In this document: positions 44,203-52,189 of the stretch, piece after piece | Numbering within the stretch: position 1 is the stretch's first letter | How the letters are laid out: every line of letters starts with the position of its first letter | Assembly (NCBI GenBank): GCA_965222835.1 | Contig: CBDCUQ010000004.1 | Span: forward strand, 248,001 to 312,000 | Source of the DNA: CBDCUQ01 sp965222835 | Lineage (GTDB): Bacteria > Pseudomonadota > Alphaproteobacteria > Rhizobiales > Hyphomicrobiaceae | Length of the DNA: 64,000 nt | Direction of reading: 5' to 3' | The notes under the pieces: generated by a model | Told to the model about the DNA's origin: nothing | Databases searched by the model: none | Seen by the model: the letters and a program-made list of their open reading frames with translations, nothing else | Translations under genes and position numbers: made by a program

Positions 44203-45144
44203 CTACTGGGGACGTGCCATATGTGTGGGGCGATAGTAGTTCTCGTAGACGTAAAACGTCGTTGAGAGGCCGTGCCTGTCAATAATGTAATAGTCCATCC
44301 ATTTGGCGTACTGGGAATTTGGAATCTGCCTGTTGGCCAATTTGAAATTGACGACACCTATTTCCTTTAGCGCGTCGACCTCTTTCCGAGATAACGAGAA
44401 GTTCTTGACGCGCCCCAGATCCTGCGCGGAGCACATCTTTCCGAAGCGGTCCGCATGCGCATGTTGGCAATAATTATTGACCAACCCTTCCCACAGGTCC
44501 CAATCCTCCTCAAGGCACGCCTTGCTGATGAGGTTATAGTGCTCCTTCCTGACGTTGCATTCCCGGAAGCAGGTTTCGTTTACCAGCACCTCGATGCGCT
44601 CAGGCCCAAGCCGGTTGAGCAGCTCGACAATCACGTCGTGCCGATAGTTGAGGTGCGGTGGCAGCACGAAGACATCATAAAGGTCGGCGTGGCTGTAATA
44701 GTACTCAGGTTCCGTCTTGAAGTGCGTGAGAGAATGGATGAGCTTATACTTTGGGTATAGCTCTCTTATATATTCTGCCAAAACGTGGCTTGTGACGATG
44801 ACGCCGTTTCCCGGGCTATGACACTGCTCCAGCATCCAATTGCAGCGTTTGTCGCCGAGATGTTGCTTTTCCACGAGCAAATTGCTGAACACGAGATCGA
44901 ACGAAATGCCACGGCGGTTGTACTCTCGGACCAATGCGGCGAAGGACTCCTTCGTCTGCCCTGAGAATACGGCATGCGGTCGTCCACCAGCCCACTTCAT
45001 GCCGAAGTGACAGTCGAACATGCTCAACTTGATGTGCGAGATCCCAAGGTCGTCGAGAATGTTCTTCGCGGATGTTACGATTGGGAAGCCCGAGGCGGCT
45101 CCACCAATGTGCCAGTGCTCGTAATCGGGTTCGCGTTCAGGCAT
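44203..45144 (-). CDS. Unknown protein with U32-like cysteine motif
   Basis: 313 residues from ATG 45144 (MPEREPDYEHWHIGG); the frame runs back to 45279. No signal peptide. The order of alternating strands and helices suggests a TIM-barrel. The segment LVNETCFRECNVRKEHYN resembles the Cys-containing motif of U32-family proteins (UbiU/UbiV, YhbU), and further Cys follow (NNYCQHAH, KMCSAQD), so an Fe-S cluster is possible. Orientation is opposite to the mau genes. I cannot name the family with confidence; a role in the island is not evident. Confidence 0.7.
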   Translation of the reverse strand: MPEREPDYEHWHIGGAASGFPIVTSAKNILDDLGISHIKLSMFDCHFGMKWAGGRPHAVFSGQTKESFAALVREYNRRGISFDLVFSNLLVEKQHLGDKRCNWMLEQCHSPGNGVIVTSHVLAEYIRELYPKYKLIHSLTHFKTEPEYYYSHADLYDVFVLPPHLNYRHDVIVELLNRLGPERIEVLVNETCFRECNVRKEHYNLISKACLEEDWDLWEGLVNNYCQHAHADRFGKMCSAQDLGRVKNFSLSRKEVDALKEIGVVNFKLANRQIPNSQYAKWMDYYIIDRHGLSTTFYVYENYYRPTHMARPQ

Positions 45145-45336
45145 TTTGCACACTCTCTCAGCCGCGCACGAGAGCCGGCATAGCGTGTCGACGCGGAGTA
45201 CTTTGAGGGTCCAAGGTCCTCTCCGTGATCCAGCTACCTTACGCGCCGATCCAAACTGCCCATTGCCCTCCGTGGCCAATCCCGTCTAGCGTACGGGATT
45301 TATCTATCTAATCAGTCCTCTAACAGTATCATGCTA

Positions 45337-46167
45337 TCATCGGTGCCTGGTGGCATCAAGCGGTTTGCTTCGAACCCTCGCACGTTTGTGTGAGCCATGG
45401 TGGTAACACGAACACGCCCCTGATCGACAGGAGGTTCGGACATGGCCGTGGACGTGCTCAATCCGAAGGCAAGACCCTATGTAGTCTACGACAGCGAGTT
45501 CATAGACGATGACTTCGTCGTATGCCGGTATCGGATCGCGATAGAAGCCGTGTGCAATCTCGTAGCTCTTGCGGAAGTCGCTTACTTGGTCGCAAACGGC
45601 AGTCACGAGCTCCATTGGAGATCTGATATGATCGTCCCAGACCCATTTCTGAATCTTCTTGCCATGCTTGTTGAACTTAATCGCCTGGATGATGGGTGCT
45701 GTACCCAGTTGGGCGGGTTCCGTTTGCCGTCCGAGGCATAGGACACCGACGTGCGTGAAGTGCCCATCGACGGCGAGCAGGTAATGAGTGAGCAGCTCCT
45801 CATCGTCCTTTTCCTTCACTGACGCCGACACGCGGTCGGAGCGACGGATCGCGTCGCAAGACGGGGAAAGTTGTTGGGGTCAGCATGGGCGCTCGCAACG
45901 GTGGTTTTCAATGTTTTCCTGGGGAACGTTGATCGCTCGCTGGCAATACGAAGGAGATCATCGCCGACGATCGCTTTGCGCGCATCATCGATGCGGATAA
46001 AGTACCGACCACTTGGTAGCGGACGGCACATTGACGGAATGGGGCACATGGAGTCGTATGTACTCGCCGCCGTTCTTGGCTTGCATGACGTCTGTGCTCA
46101 CAGACACGTTCTCTTTGATGCGCTGGCTTTGATGCGCACGCACTATGCGGTCGTTGGTCGTCTGCAC
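45337..46167 (-). pseudogene. Remnant of AlbA_2-type ATP-binding/HTH regulator
   Basis: Three pieces in different frames: NGGEYIRLHVPHSVNVPSATK near 46050, SGRYFIRIDDARKAIVGDDLLRIASER near 45930, and ELLTHYLLAVDGHFTHVGVLCLG through WVWDDHIRSPMELVTAVCDQV to DEVIVYELAV at 45831-45450. In intact members these form one continuous ATP-binding regulator. Both ends are missing and at least two frameshifts separate the parts. It lies at the right edge of the methylamine island next to tRNA fragment D. Confidence 0.72.
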
Positions 46168-46274
46168 CGCTGAAGGCGGCTTGAATGTGGTGGCGATACG
46201 GTGGCGACATTACCACTCTCGGCAAATCGGAGCGATTGACGCGATTTGTAACTTATTGAAAAGACATTGTAATT

Positions 46275-46320
46275 TGGCGATCCCGGCAGGACTCGAACCT
46301 GCGACCGTCAGATTAGGAAG
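46275..46320 (-). repeat. tRNA-Arg(CCU) 3' fragment, att-like copy D
   Basis: Same 46 bases as copies A-C with one change in the anticodon stem (CCGTCAG). The left flank AACTTATTGAAAAGACATT resembles the others. It separates the methylamine island from a 1-kb segment next to the tRNA. Confidence 0.88.
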
Positions 46321-46368
46321 TTTCTGCTCATTCGAAAAAAACCATTGTTTTCAGTGGGGCTATTTGAC

Positions 46369-46389
46369 CATCAGATAAACGCTCTGATG
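46369..46389. repeat. Inverted repeat inside island end D
   Basis: 7-base arms CATCAGA / TCTGATG with a 7-base loop, 49 bases inside copy D, the same spacing as the hairpin after copy B. Confidence 0.5.
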
Positions 46390-46547
46390 CTCAAGCGTTG
46401 TAAGCGTACGTGAGAGCTAGATTATTTTTCCACAACGTAGCGACGAGCACGGAAGTGCATGAGAAGTGCATGGAATTCGCTATCCCCATTGTCACGTTGC
46501 AGACCGCCTCTGCATAGGTATCATTTCTAAAGAGATGAATTGTTTGA

Positions 46548-46590
46548 GCGGGTGGCGGAATAGGTAGACGCTTAGAACGTAAGGCCAGCT
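46548..46590 (+). other. tRNA-Leu-like 5' fragment
   Basis: GCGGGTGGCGGAATAGGTAG followed by ACGC matches the acceptor strand and D arm of a bacterial tRNA-Leu. No T arm or acceptor partner follows within 120 bases, so it is a fragment or a badly decayed tRNA, probably left by another integration event. Confidence 0.35.
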
Positions 46591-46708
46591 ACATTTGCTG
46601 TCGTAGAACAATGCGATGCCATGCAAGGTGACTTAACGGTACAGCATCTATATTCACGTAGAAGCTAGCTGAACCGGCAAATCCTTGCCCTGCTCAAACA
46701 GCACACCT

Positions 46709-46900
46709 CTACACCAAAGCGATAATCTGTATCGTCGTACCAATAACAATCATCGCGATGCCTGTGTAGTATCGCACGCGAAGACGACGGTCTCTTCTTG
46801 GTGTATCTTCGCCACCCCAAATTCCCGCACTACTCGGATGCACAATTGCGGTTATCGTTCCCAACGCTGTTAGCGATAACCCCACTATAGATAGACACAT
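46709..46900 (-). CDS. Small hypothetical membrane protein
   Basis: 63 residues with two membrane helices (MCLSIVGLSLTALGTITAIV and YYTGIAMIVIGTTIQIIAL) separated by a charged loop. No family recognised. It follows the nucleotidyltransferase gene by 11 bases in the same orientation, so the two may be co-transcribed. Confidence 0.5.
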   Translation of the reverse strand: MCLSIVGLSLTALGTITAIVHPSSAGIWGGEDTPRRDRRLRVRYYTGIAMIVIGTTIQIIALV

Positions 46901-46911
46901 TGCATATTCTC

Positions 46912-47208
46912 TTAGGGATACAATTTCTTCCCGTCTCTTCTAACCGACGGACCAACCACTTCAGTGCAAATTTCCGCGTCGAAGCACTCCAAGTGAACTG
47001 GCGCTGATAAATGCAAGTCTGGACTAGACTTGAATTCTCTGTGCCAACCGAACCAATCAGTCCATGGCATCTTCACTGCCAAATCTATGTCGCTGTCAGG
47101 TCTGTTGTCACCACGTGCACGACTGCCGAACAAGTAAACAGCAGTGATACGCGGGTGCTTAGACGCCCAATCACGTATCTTTTGAACGTCGTCCCTAGAC
47201 AGGTTCAT
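46912..47208 (-). CDS. MNT-type nucleotidyltransferase domain protein
   Basis: 98 residues with the polymerase-beta-like nucleotidyltransferase signature VYLFGSRARGDNRPDSDIDLAV (GS motif and paired Asp). Minimal nucleotidyltransferases of this size usually act with a HEPN partner as toxin-antitoxin pairs, AMPylating the HEPN toxin. No HEPN gene is next to it; the neighbour is a small membrane protein. Located between tRNA fragment D and the intact tRNA, so it is cargo of the tRNA-proximal segment. Confidence 0.8.
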   Translation of the reverse strand: MNLSRDDVQKIRDWASKHPRITAVYLFGSRARGDNRPDSDIDLAVKMPWTDWFGWHREFKSSPDLHLSAPVHLECFDAEICTEVVGPSVRRDGKKLYP

Positions 47209-47287
47209 TTAGTGAAAAACCCCGAGCACATTCAGTGCATATTTGGCGTTGTCCAACCATGGTCTCAAATTAAGTTATTGAAATCAT

Positions 47288-47364
47288 TGGCGATCCCGAC
47301 AGGATTCGAACCTGTGACCCCCAGATTAGGAATCTGATGCTCTATCCAGCTGAGCTACGGGACC
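47288..47364 (-). tRNA. tRNA-Arg (CCU)
   Basis: 77-base cloverleaf on the minus strand including an encoded CCA: acceptor GGTCCCG/CGGGATC, D arm GCTC..GAGC, anticodon loop TTCCTAA with anticodon CCT, T arm ACAGG-TTCGAAT-CCTGT. Its 3' half is duplicated at four places to the left, so it is the integration target of the islands. The T arm differs from the duplicates (ACAGG/CCTGT here, GCAGG/CCTGC there). Confidence 0.97.
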
Positions 47365-47533
47365 GTGTGGTGCTCGCGCGCGGCGGAGATTATAGGAAGC
47401 CTTGCGGAATCGAAAGAGCCGTTGGCGCCCTATCCCGCATTCCTGATCGCGCTTCCGACTCCGACTTCGCGTAGCCGGCGCGGAAGCGCGAGGTTGGTTG
47501 CGTGGGTGGCTTTTGGTGCTGGATCCGGATGGA

Positions 47534-48373
47534 TCAGCCGGTTGGAGCCCGCCTTTTCTTTTGCGGCTTGCTGGGCTTGTCAATGCGGGCGGCCGTTAAT
47601 GCCTCTGATGAGAGCCACGTCTGCAAATGCTGGGCCGCTCTCTGGGAAGCAGTCTCTGGCTCGTTGAACACTGCGATGAGCTCGCACAGGCGGCCGAATG
47701 GGACGCTTTTGGCCGCTTCGTCCCACATCATGGATTCTTCGGGTTGGAGGCTGCGTATCATGGAGGTCCAATCCTGGCGCCAAACGAGGATGTGCTGCGG
47801 CTTGGCGAGTTGTTCGGCGTCGAGCGGGACATCGCCGGCCTTGATTGCGCTCCAAATATCCAAAGCGTTTGTTTTGAAATCGAGCCGGCGCGCTGACGGG
47901 TGGGGTGTAAAGACGAGTGTGTGCCACTCATCGGGGTCGTACGCGGTCAAGGCTGCAAGATCGAGCGTTGGCGCGTCGGGAGCGTCGAATGCATCATTGA
48001 GAGCGCGCTCAAGGCCTGCAAGTTCGGCGAATTCCGGGCGCATCGCATACCGGTCATCTTCGGCGAGGAAATCGGGCAGGCGGGAGGCAAACCACCGCGC
48101 ATTTGATGTGTTCGACGGACGAGCCGCAATATAGGCGCGCGCCATGACTTCAAAATCGTCGGCGCCCATATGCGATTTCAGAAACTCGTGCTCGTTCGAC
48201 AGAACTTCGCAGAGTCTGGCTGTATAGGCGTGCTCATAGACGCCTAACAACACGTTCCGTGTTGTGCGCTCGTTGTCCGGAATGAGCTTGAGGAAATTGG
48301 CAGCCTCACCTGTTAGGATGGCATGTTGGAACATGTCCTGAAGCTCGGCCAGGCTTGGGCGTTCGCGGCTCAT
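47534..48373 (-). CDS. bufC: BufC/HvfC-like DUF2063 protein
   Basis: 279 residues. The N-terminal DUF2063 domain (LAELQDMFQHAILTG, LLGVYEHAYTARLCEVLSNEHEFL) identifies the partner of DUF692/MNIO enzymes in bufferin-type RiPP operons, where it delivers the precursor peptide to the enzyme. The C-terminal domain is less conserved and ends with a Lys/Arg-rich tail. It overlaps the MNIO gene by 4 bases. Confidence 0.85.
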   Translation of the reverse strand: MSRERPSLAELQDMFQHAILTGEAANFLKLIPDNERTTRNVLLGVYEHAYTARLCEVLSNEHEFLKSHMGADDFEVMARAYIAARPSNTSNARWFASRLPDFLAEDDRYAMRPEFAELAGLERALNDAFDAPDAPTLDLAALTAYDPDEWHTLVFTPHPSARRLDFKTNALDIWSAIKAGDVPLDAEQLAKPQHILVWRQDWTSMIRSLQPEESMMWDEAAKSVPFGRLCELIAVFNEPETASQRAAQHLQTWLSSEALTAARIDKPSKPQKKRRAPTG

Positions 48374-49305
48374 CCGGCTTTCTGGCCGGTATGATGTGCG
48401 GTCTTGAGCTCGGGCAGCAAATCGAAGGCAATGTCGCGGGCTTTTGATAGCTCTGCCACCATTTCCGAGTAGGGTGGTATATTGTCGTCGCGTTCAATGA
48501 GGGTCGATACGGGACCGAAGCGGCAGATTGCGGCGCGGTAGAGGTCCCATACCTCGTCGCACACCATGGCGTCGTGCGTGTCGATGATATGGCTCGTGTT
48601 GTGCTCGTGACCCGCCAGGTGGAATTGCACGACGCGATCGGCAGGAATTGCGTTGATAAACTCGTGGGCGTCCCATCCGTGGTTGAATGACGAGACGAAG
48701 ACGTTGTTCACATCGAACAGGAGCCAGCATCCCGTGCGCCGCGTTAGTTCGACGAGGAAATCCCATTCCGTCATTTCCGAGTGATTGAATTGCACGTATG
48801 ATGACACGTTCTCGAGAACGAAGGGCCGTGCAAGGCGTCCCTGCACATGGTGTATGCGTGCGGCGACATGGTCGAGTGCTTCCCGGGTGTAGGGGATAGG
48901 CAGAAGGTCATGCAGATTGACACCGTGAACGCCCGTCCAGCACAAATGATCGGAGATGAAGACGGGCTCTGTGCGATCGGCAAGTGTGCGGAGGTCGGAA
49001 AGATATTGCTCGTCGAGCGGTGCGGTTGAGGCGATCGACATGGACACGCCGTGGAGGACAATCGGATAGCGTTCGCGGATGCGGTCGAGCATTTTGAGCG
49101 GCTGGCCGCCCGGGATCATGTAGTTTTCGGAAATGGCTTCGAACCAGTCGACGACGTGAGCGTTGTCGGCTTCGTCACTCAGAATATCCGGATAGTGCTG
49201 TGGTCGCAGGCCCAATCCGAAACCGAGGTAGCGGGGCCGTAGCTCTGTCTCCAGGCTTTGCTTTTCTTCTCGCGTGGCTGATGCGGGTTGCGGTGTGGCG
49301 ATCAT
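48370..49305 (-). CDS. bufB: MNIO (DUF692) RiPP-modifying oxidase, BufB/HvfB-like
   Basis: 311 residues, TIM-barrel multinuclear non-haem iron oxidase. Start of the domain: LGFGLGLRPQHYPDIL; metal-ligand segments include LHGVSMSIAS, FISDHLCWTG, LENVSSYVQF, LFDVNNVFVSSFNHG, FHLAGHEH and ETHDAMV-like DTHDAMV. These enzymes convert Cys residues of the precursor peptide into thiooxazole-type copper-binding groups. Located between the precursor and partner genes on the minus strand. Confidence 0.9.
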   Translation of the reverse strand: MIATPQPASATREEKQSLETELRPRYLGFGLGLRPQHYPDILSDEADNAHVVDWFEAISENYMIPGGQPLKMLDRIRERYPIVLHGVSMSIASTAPLDEQYLSDLRTLADRTEPVFISDHLCWTGVHGVNLHDLLPIPYTREALDHVAARIHHVQGRLARPFVLENVSSYVQFNHSEMTEWDFLVELTRRTGCWLLFDVNNVFVSSFNHGWDAHEFINAIPADRVVQFHLAGHEHNTSHIIDTHDAMVCDEVWDLYRAAICRFGPVSTLIERDDNIPPYSEMVAELSKARDIAFDLLPELKTAHHTGQKAG

Positions 49306-49422
49306 GAGGTCACTCTGCGGGCTACGCTGAGTCTGCGCTATCGATTTTCTCAGATAGAGTATTGTCGTGCAGCCGGCCTCATTTTTTGAGCGCCGGCCGC
49401 ACGGATTGGTGAAGGGGAACCG

Positions 49423-49704
49423 TTAGCCTTTGGCCGGCTCGAACTTGATCTTGTCGTTGTCCTTCATCAGAGCCTCACACTCTTCCTTAGTCGTCGCAGT
49501 GAAGCCTTGACCCTTGCAGCCATTGTGGCCGGCACACTCGCTAGTGGCCGTCTTGCATGCGCTCTTGCCTTTACAGGCGTTGGCGCCAATGCAGTGACCC
49601 TTGGCCGCTTCTGCGGTGGCTGAGGGAACAGCAACGGCACCAGCAACAAGCAGGGCAGCGGCTGTGGCGGCCATTGCAGAGCCGGATTTTGCGGTGATTT
49701 TCAT
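49423..49704 (-). CDS. bufA: Bufferin-type Cys-rich precursor (DUF2282-like)
   Basis: 93 residues: a signal peptide (AATAAALLVAGAVAVPSATA) and a Cys-rich core with repeating CKG pattern (CIGANACKGKSACKT, CAGHNGCKGQGF). This matches BufA/HvfA precursors that are modified by MNIO enzymes and bind copper in the periplasm. ATG 49704 gives the proper signal peptide; the frame extends to 49842 without conserved residues. It is followed by bufB and bufC. Confidence 0.88.
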   Translation of the reverse strand: MKITAKSGSAMAATAAALLVAGAVAVPSATAEAAKGHCIGANACKGKSACKTATSECAGHNGCKGQGFTATTKEECEALMKDNDKIKFEPAKG

Positions 49705-49878
49705 GGATAACTTCCTTCCTTGATGGACTAAAGATTTCCGGGCTCCACAAAAGAGCGCCTCCCGCGCCCGGGGCGTTGGTGGAAGCACACCAACGTGTAC
49801 GAAGTATGTCCTGCCCGAGTTTCGGTGCGTCACAAGAAACATATTACGTGAAATGTTGTAGGCTGGATTTGCTCCGGA

Positions 49879-50595
49879 CTACGGTGTGGCCTTGAACAGC
49901 TTTGCCTGATACAGCATCGGACCGGTCGGTGTCCCGGTTGGTGAGCCGCCTTCAGGTTCGAGGCTTACGGCGAATGTAGCATCCATGAACATATCGGTGT
50001 CTGGCCCGTCCTGCATCGGCATGACGTGCATTTCACCCTCCGCCATAGTTCCGAGTGACTTCGGATTCTCGAGCTGGTCGCTCACCATCCAAACTTCATA
50101 GCTCTTTTGGGGCTGTTTTGGCGCGTCGATGGCGCTGATGATGCAGTTGTGTGTTCCGGTGTCGATCGTGAGCAAGAAGGCTGGCTTGTCAGGTCCGGAT
50201 TGAAGCACGGCAACGTATTGCGTTGACGTTGTTTGAACGTCTGCGCTGCGCCATCCGATGACGGCCACGAGCGAAGCCGCAAGCGCTGCAAATCCTGCAG
50301 TGGCGTTACGCCATCTGTTGGCGCGCTGCTCAAGGCGGCGCTCTCGTGTCCTTAGTGAAATGACATGTTGAGAAAGCCCGATGCGGGCACGGATCTTGTT
50401 GTAGAGATTGCCGGGTGGCGAGATGGGGCTGACGGTTTCGGTAAGTGGTGACAGGCGGCGCTGCCAAGCCTCGACGGCCTGCCTCAGGTTAGGGTCGCGT
50501 TCGATGCGCGCTTCAGCGGAACGGCGTTCGCCAGCGTCGAGCGTGCCGAGGACGTATTCCCCTGCTACAGCGTCGATGTCTGTCAGTTCCGTCAT
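49879..50595 (-). CDS. Anti-sigma factor, RskA-like
   Basis: 238 residues from ATG 50595, which overlaps the sigma gene stop (ATGA). The N-terminal anti-sigma domain (DAVAGEYVLGTLDAGERR) is followed by one membrane helix (AGFAALAASLVAVIGW) and a periplasmic RskA domain (KSYEVWMVSDQLENPKSLGTM). It should hold the ECF sigma factor at the membrane until a periplasmic signal releases it. A longer start at 50640 overlaps the sigma gene. Confidence 0.88.
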   Translation of the reverse strand: MTELTDIDAVAGEYVLGTLDAGERRSAEARIERDPNLRQAVEAWQRRLSPLTETVSPISPPGNLYNKIRARIGLSQHVISLRTRERRLEQRANRWRNATAGFAALAASLVAVIGWRSADVQTTSTQYVAVLQSGPDKPAFLLTIDTGTHNCIISAIDAPKQPQKSYEVWMVSDQLENPKSLGTMAEGEMHVMPMQDGPDTDMFMDATFAVSLEPEGGSPTGTPTGPMLYQAKLFKATP

Positions 50596-51140
50596 TCTTC
50601 CAGGCACCCCTTCAATTGTGCCAGGCTGCGATGTAACCACGTCTTAATCGTTCCTTCGGGCCGTCCAAACTTTTTTGCTAAGGCCTCTCTGCTCATGCCG
50701 TTGAGATAGGCCAACCGCACGATCTCCTTTTTCTCGGCCTCGAGGCCCTCGAGACAACGCAAAAGACGTTCTACATCCTCTATCCGTTCTAGCGTGTTGA
50801 GCGGGTGCTCATCGTCGCTTTCAAGGTTTTGGAGCTCGCTTTCGTCAGCGGTCGGACGGTTGCCCCGGCGCCTGACTTCGTCGAGAGCCCGGTTGCGAAC
50901 GATTGTCCCCAGCCAGGTCAATGGCGAGGCGATGGCCGGATTGTAGTCACCAGCCCTTTCCCACACCCGAAAATAGGCCTCCTGCAGCACTTCTTCCGCC
51001 AATTCTCTGCTTCTAAGAATACGGAGTGCAACCGCAAAAAGTTTCGGGGAGGTCGCTTGGTAAAGCTCCGCAAAAGCGGCCTCATCGCCGGCGGCTACCC
51101 CTTTAAGGTACACTTCAAGCTGTCGGTGCGGTGGCGGCAT
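50592..51140 (-). CDS. ECF RNA polymerase sigma factor
   Basis: 182 residues with region 2 (DEAAFAELYQATSPKLFAVALRIL, EEVLQEAYFRVWERAGDY) and region 4 (EKKEIVRLAYLNGMSREALAKKFGRPEGTIKTWLHRSL). SigK-like group. It is co-transcribed with its anti-sigma factor and lies upstream of the bufferin operon, which may be a target; that link is inference from position and from known copper-stress control of bufferins. Confidence 0.9.
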   Translation of the reverse strand: MPPPHRQLEVYLKGVAAGDEAAFAELYQATSPKLFAVALRILRSRELAEEVLQEAYFRVWERAGDYNPAIASPLTWLGTIVRNRALDEVRRRGNRPTADESELQNLESDDEHPLNTLERIEDVERLLRCLEGLEAEKKEIVRLAYLNGMSREALAKKFGRPEGTIKTWLHRSLAQLKGCLEE

Positions 51141-51580
51141 CCGGCCTCGGGGTGTCGACTGGTGCTGGGTCCGGTTGTCGGCGCACTCAGTCGGAACTGC
51201 GATGTTTTCCGGAGCTTAACGGACCAAGCTCATAGGAATTGAGGCCAATAAAGACGGTTTCTGCGACTATGTCGAGACAGGGCTCACGTCCTTTTGAACA
51301 TTGGTTAGTTTTCTATGGGCGCTGGTTGGGCTGGTGGCCTGCGGGTGTCAGTGTTGCATGATGTTGCCTCGAGGCTCCGGCAGCCCTAGCGAAGCTTGTC
51401 GTGAGGGCTTGTGGTTCGGGTCTGCCGAAGGCCTGCTTCGCCTTGTTGGCCGGATGATCGCGGTGGTATGGGCCGTCCCGGCTGTGTCAGCGATTGGTGG
51501 GTATCGGGTATGGTTATGGCGCATCTGACCGGACGTATCGGCGTCTCCTTGGTGATGTGGTCGCGGAGATGGAGTGACCT
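51141..51580. other. Divergent intergenic region
   Basis: 440 bases between the sigma factor gene and the DUF4202 gene. Short frames without features cross it. It should contain both divergent promoters; none could be assigned. Confidence 0.35.
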
Positions 51581-52189
51581 GTGAGCAGTTTCGACGAGGC
51601 GATGGCCCGGTTGGATGCGGCCAATGCGGAGGATTCAAATGTCCTTACGGAGGACGGGGTGTCCCGGCCGGCCGCACTCGTCTACGCGGAGCGGATGTCG
51701 GCCACGCTCCTGCACTTCACACCTGGCGCGTCGGAGGCGCTGCAATTGGCGGCCCGCGCGCAGCATCTTCGTCGCTGGACGGTGCCACGTGCGAGCTATC
51801 CCGAAGGCCGCGTTGGATATTTGCGCTGGCGCGCGGACCTGAAGCAGAAGCATGCGGAATGGGCGGCCGAGATCTTGCGCGCGGCGGGCTATGATGAGGC
51901 CTTCTGCGATCGGGTTGGCGCTCTCATTCGAAAGGAGGGGCTTAAGTCCTGTGCCGAAGCGCAGACCTTGGAGGATGTGGCGTGTCTTGTCTTTCTTGAA
52001 CATTACGCCGACGCGTTTTTTACCGAGCACGATGACCTCAAGACGATCGGCATTTTGAGGAAGACATGGGCGAAGATGTCGGCTGCCGGACGGGAGCGTG
52101 CACAATGCCTCTCCTTATCGCCACGTGTTCAGGACTTGCTCAAGCAGGCGTTGGCGGAGGGGGCAAGGTCCGAAGAGGGTTCGTCATGA
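51581..52189 (+). CDS. DUF4202 protein
   Basis: 202 residues from GTG 51581. The segments ARAQHLRRWTVPRASYPEGRVGYLRWR and LEDVACLVFLEHY are the DUF4202 signature, with His residues that could bind metal as in HD-like proteins. Function not established. It overlaps the next gene, a CbiX-type chelatase, by 4 bases, so the pair is translationally coupled. Confidence 0.85.
   Translation: MSSFDEAMARLDAANAEDSNVLTEDGVSRPAALVYAERMSATLLHFTPGASEALQLAARAQHLRRWTVPRASYPEGRVGYLRWRADLKQKHAEWAAEILRAAGYDEAFCDRVGALIRKEGLKSCAEAQTLEDVACLVFLEHYADAFFTEHDDLKTIGILRKTWAKMSAAGRERAQCLSLSPRVQDLLKQALAEGARSEEGSS

Noticed and set aside
9313..47364. Integrase or relaxase gene inside the islands
   Set aside because: Looked for tyrosine/serine recombinase and relaxase motifs in the translations between the att copies; only the dead IS3 remnant was seen.
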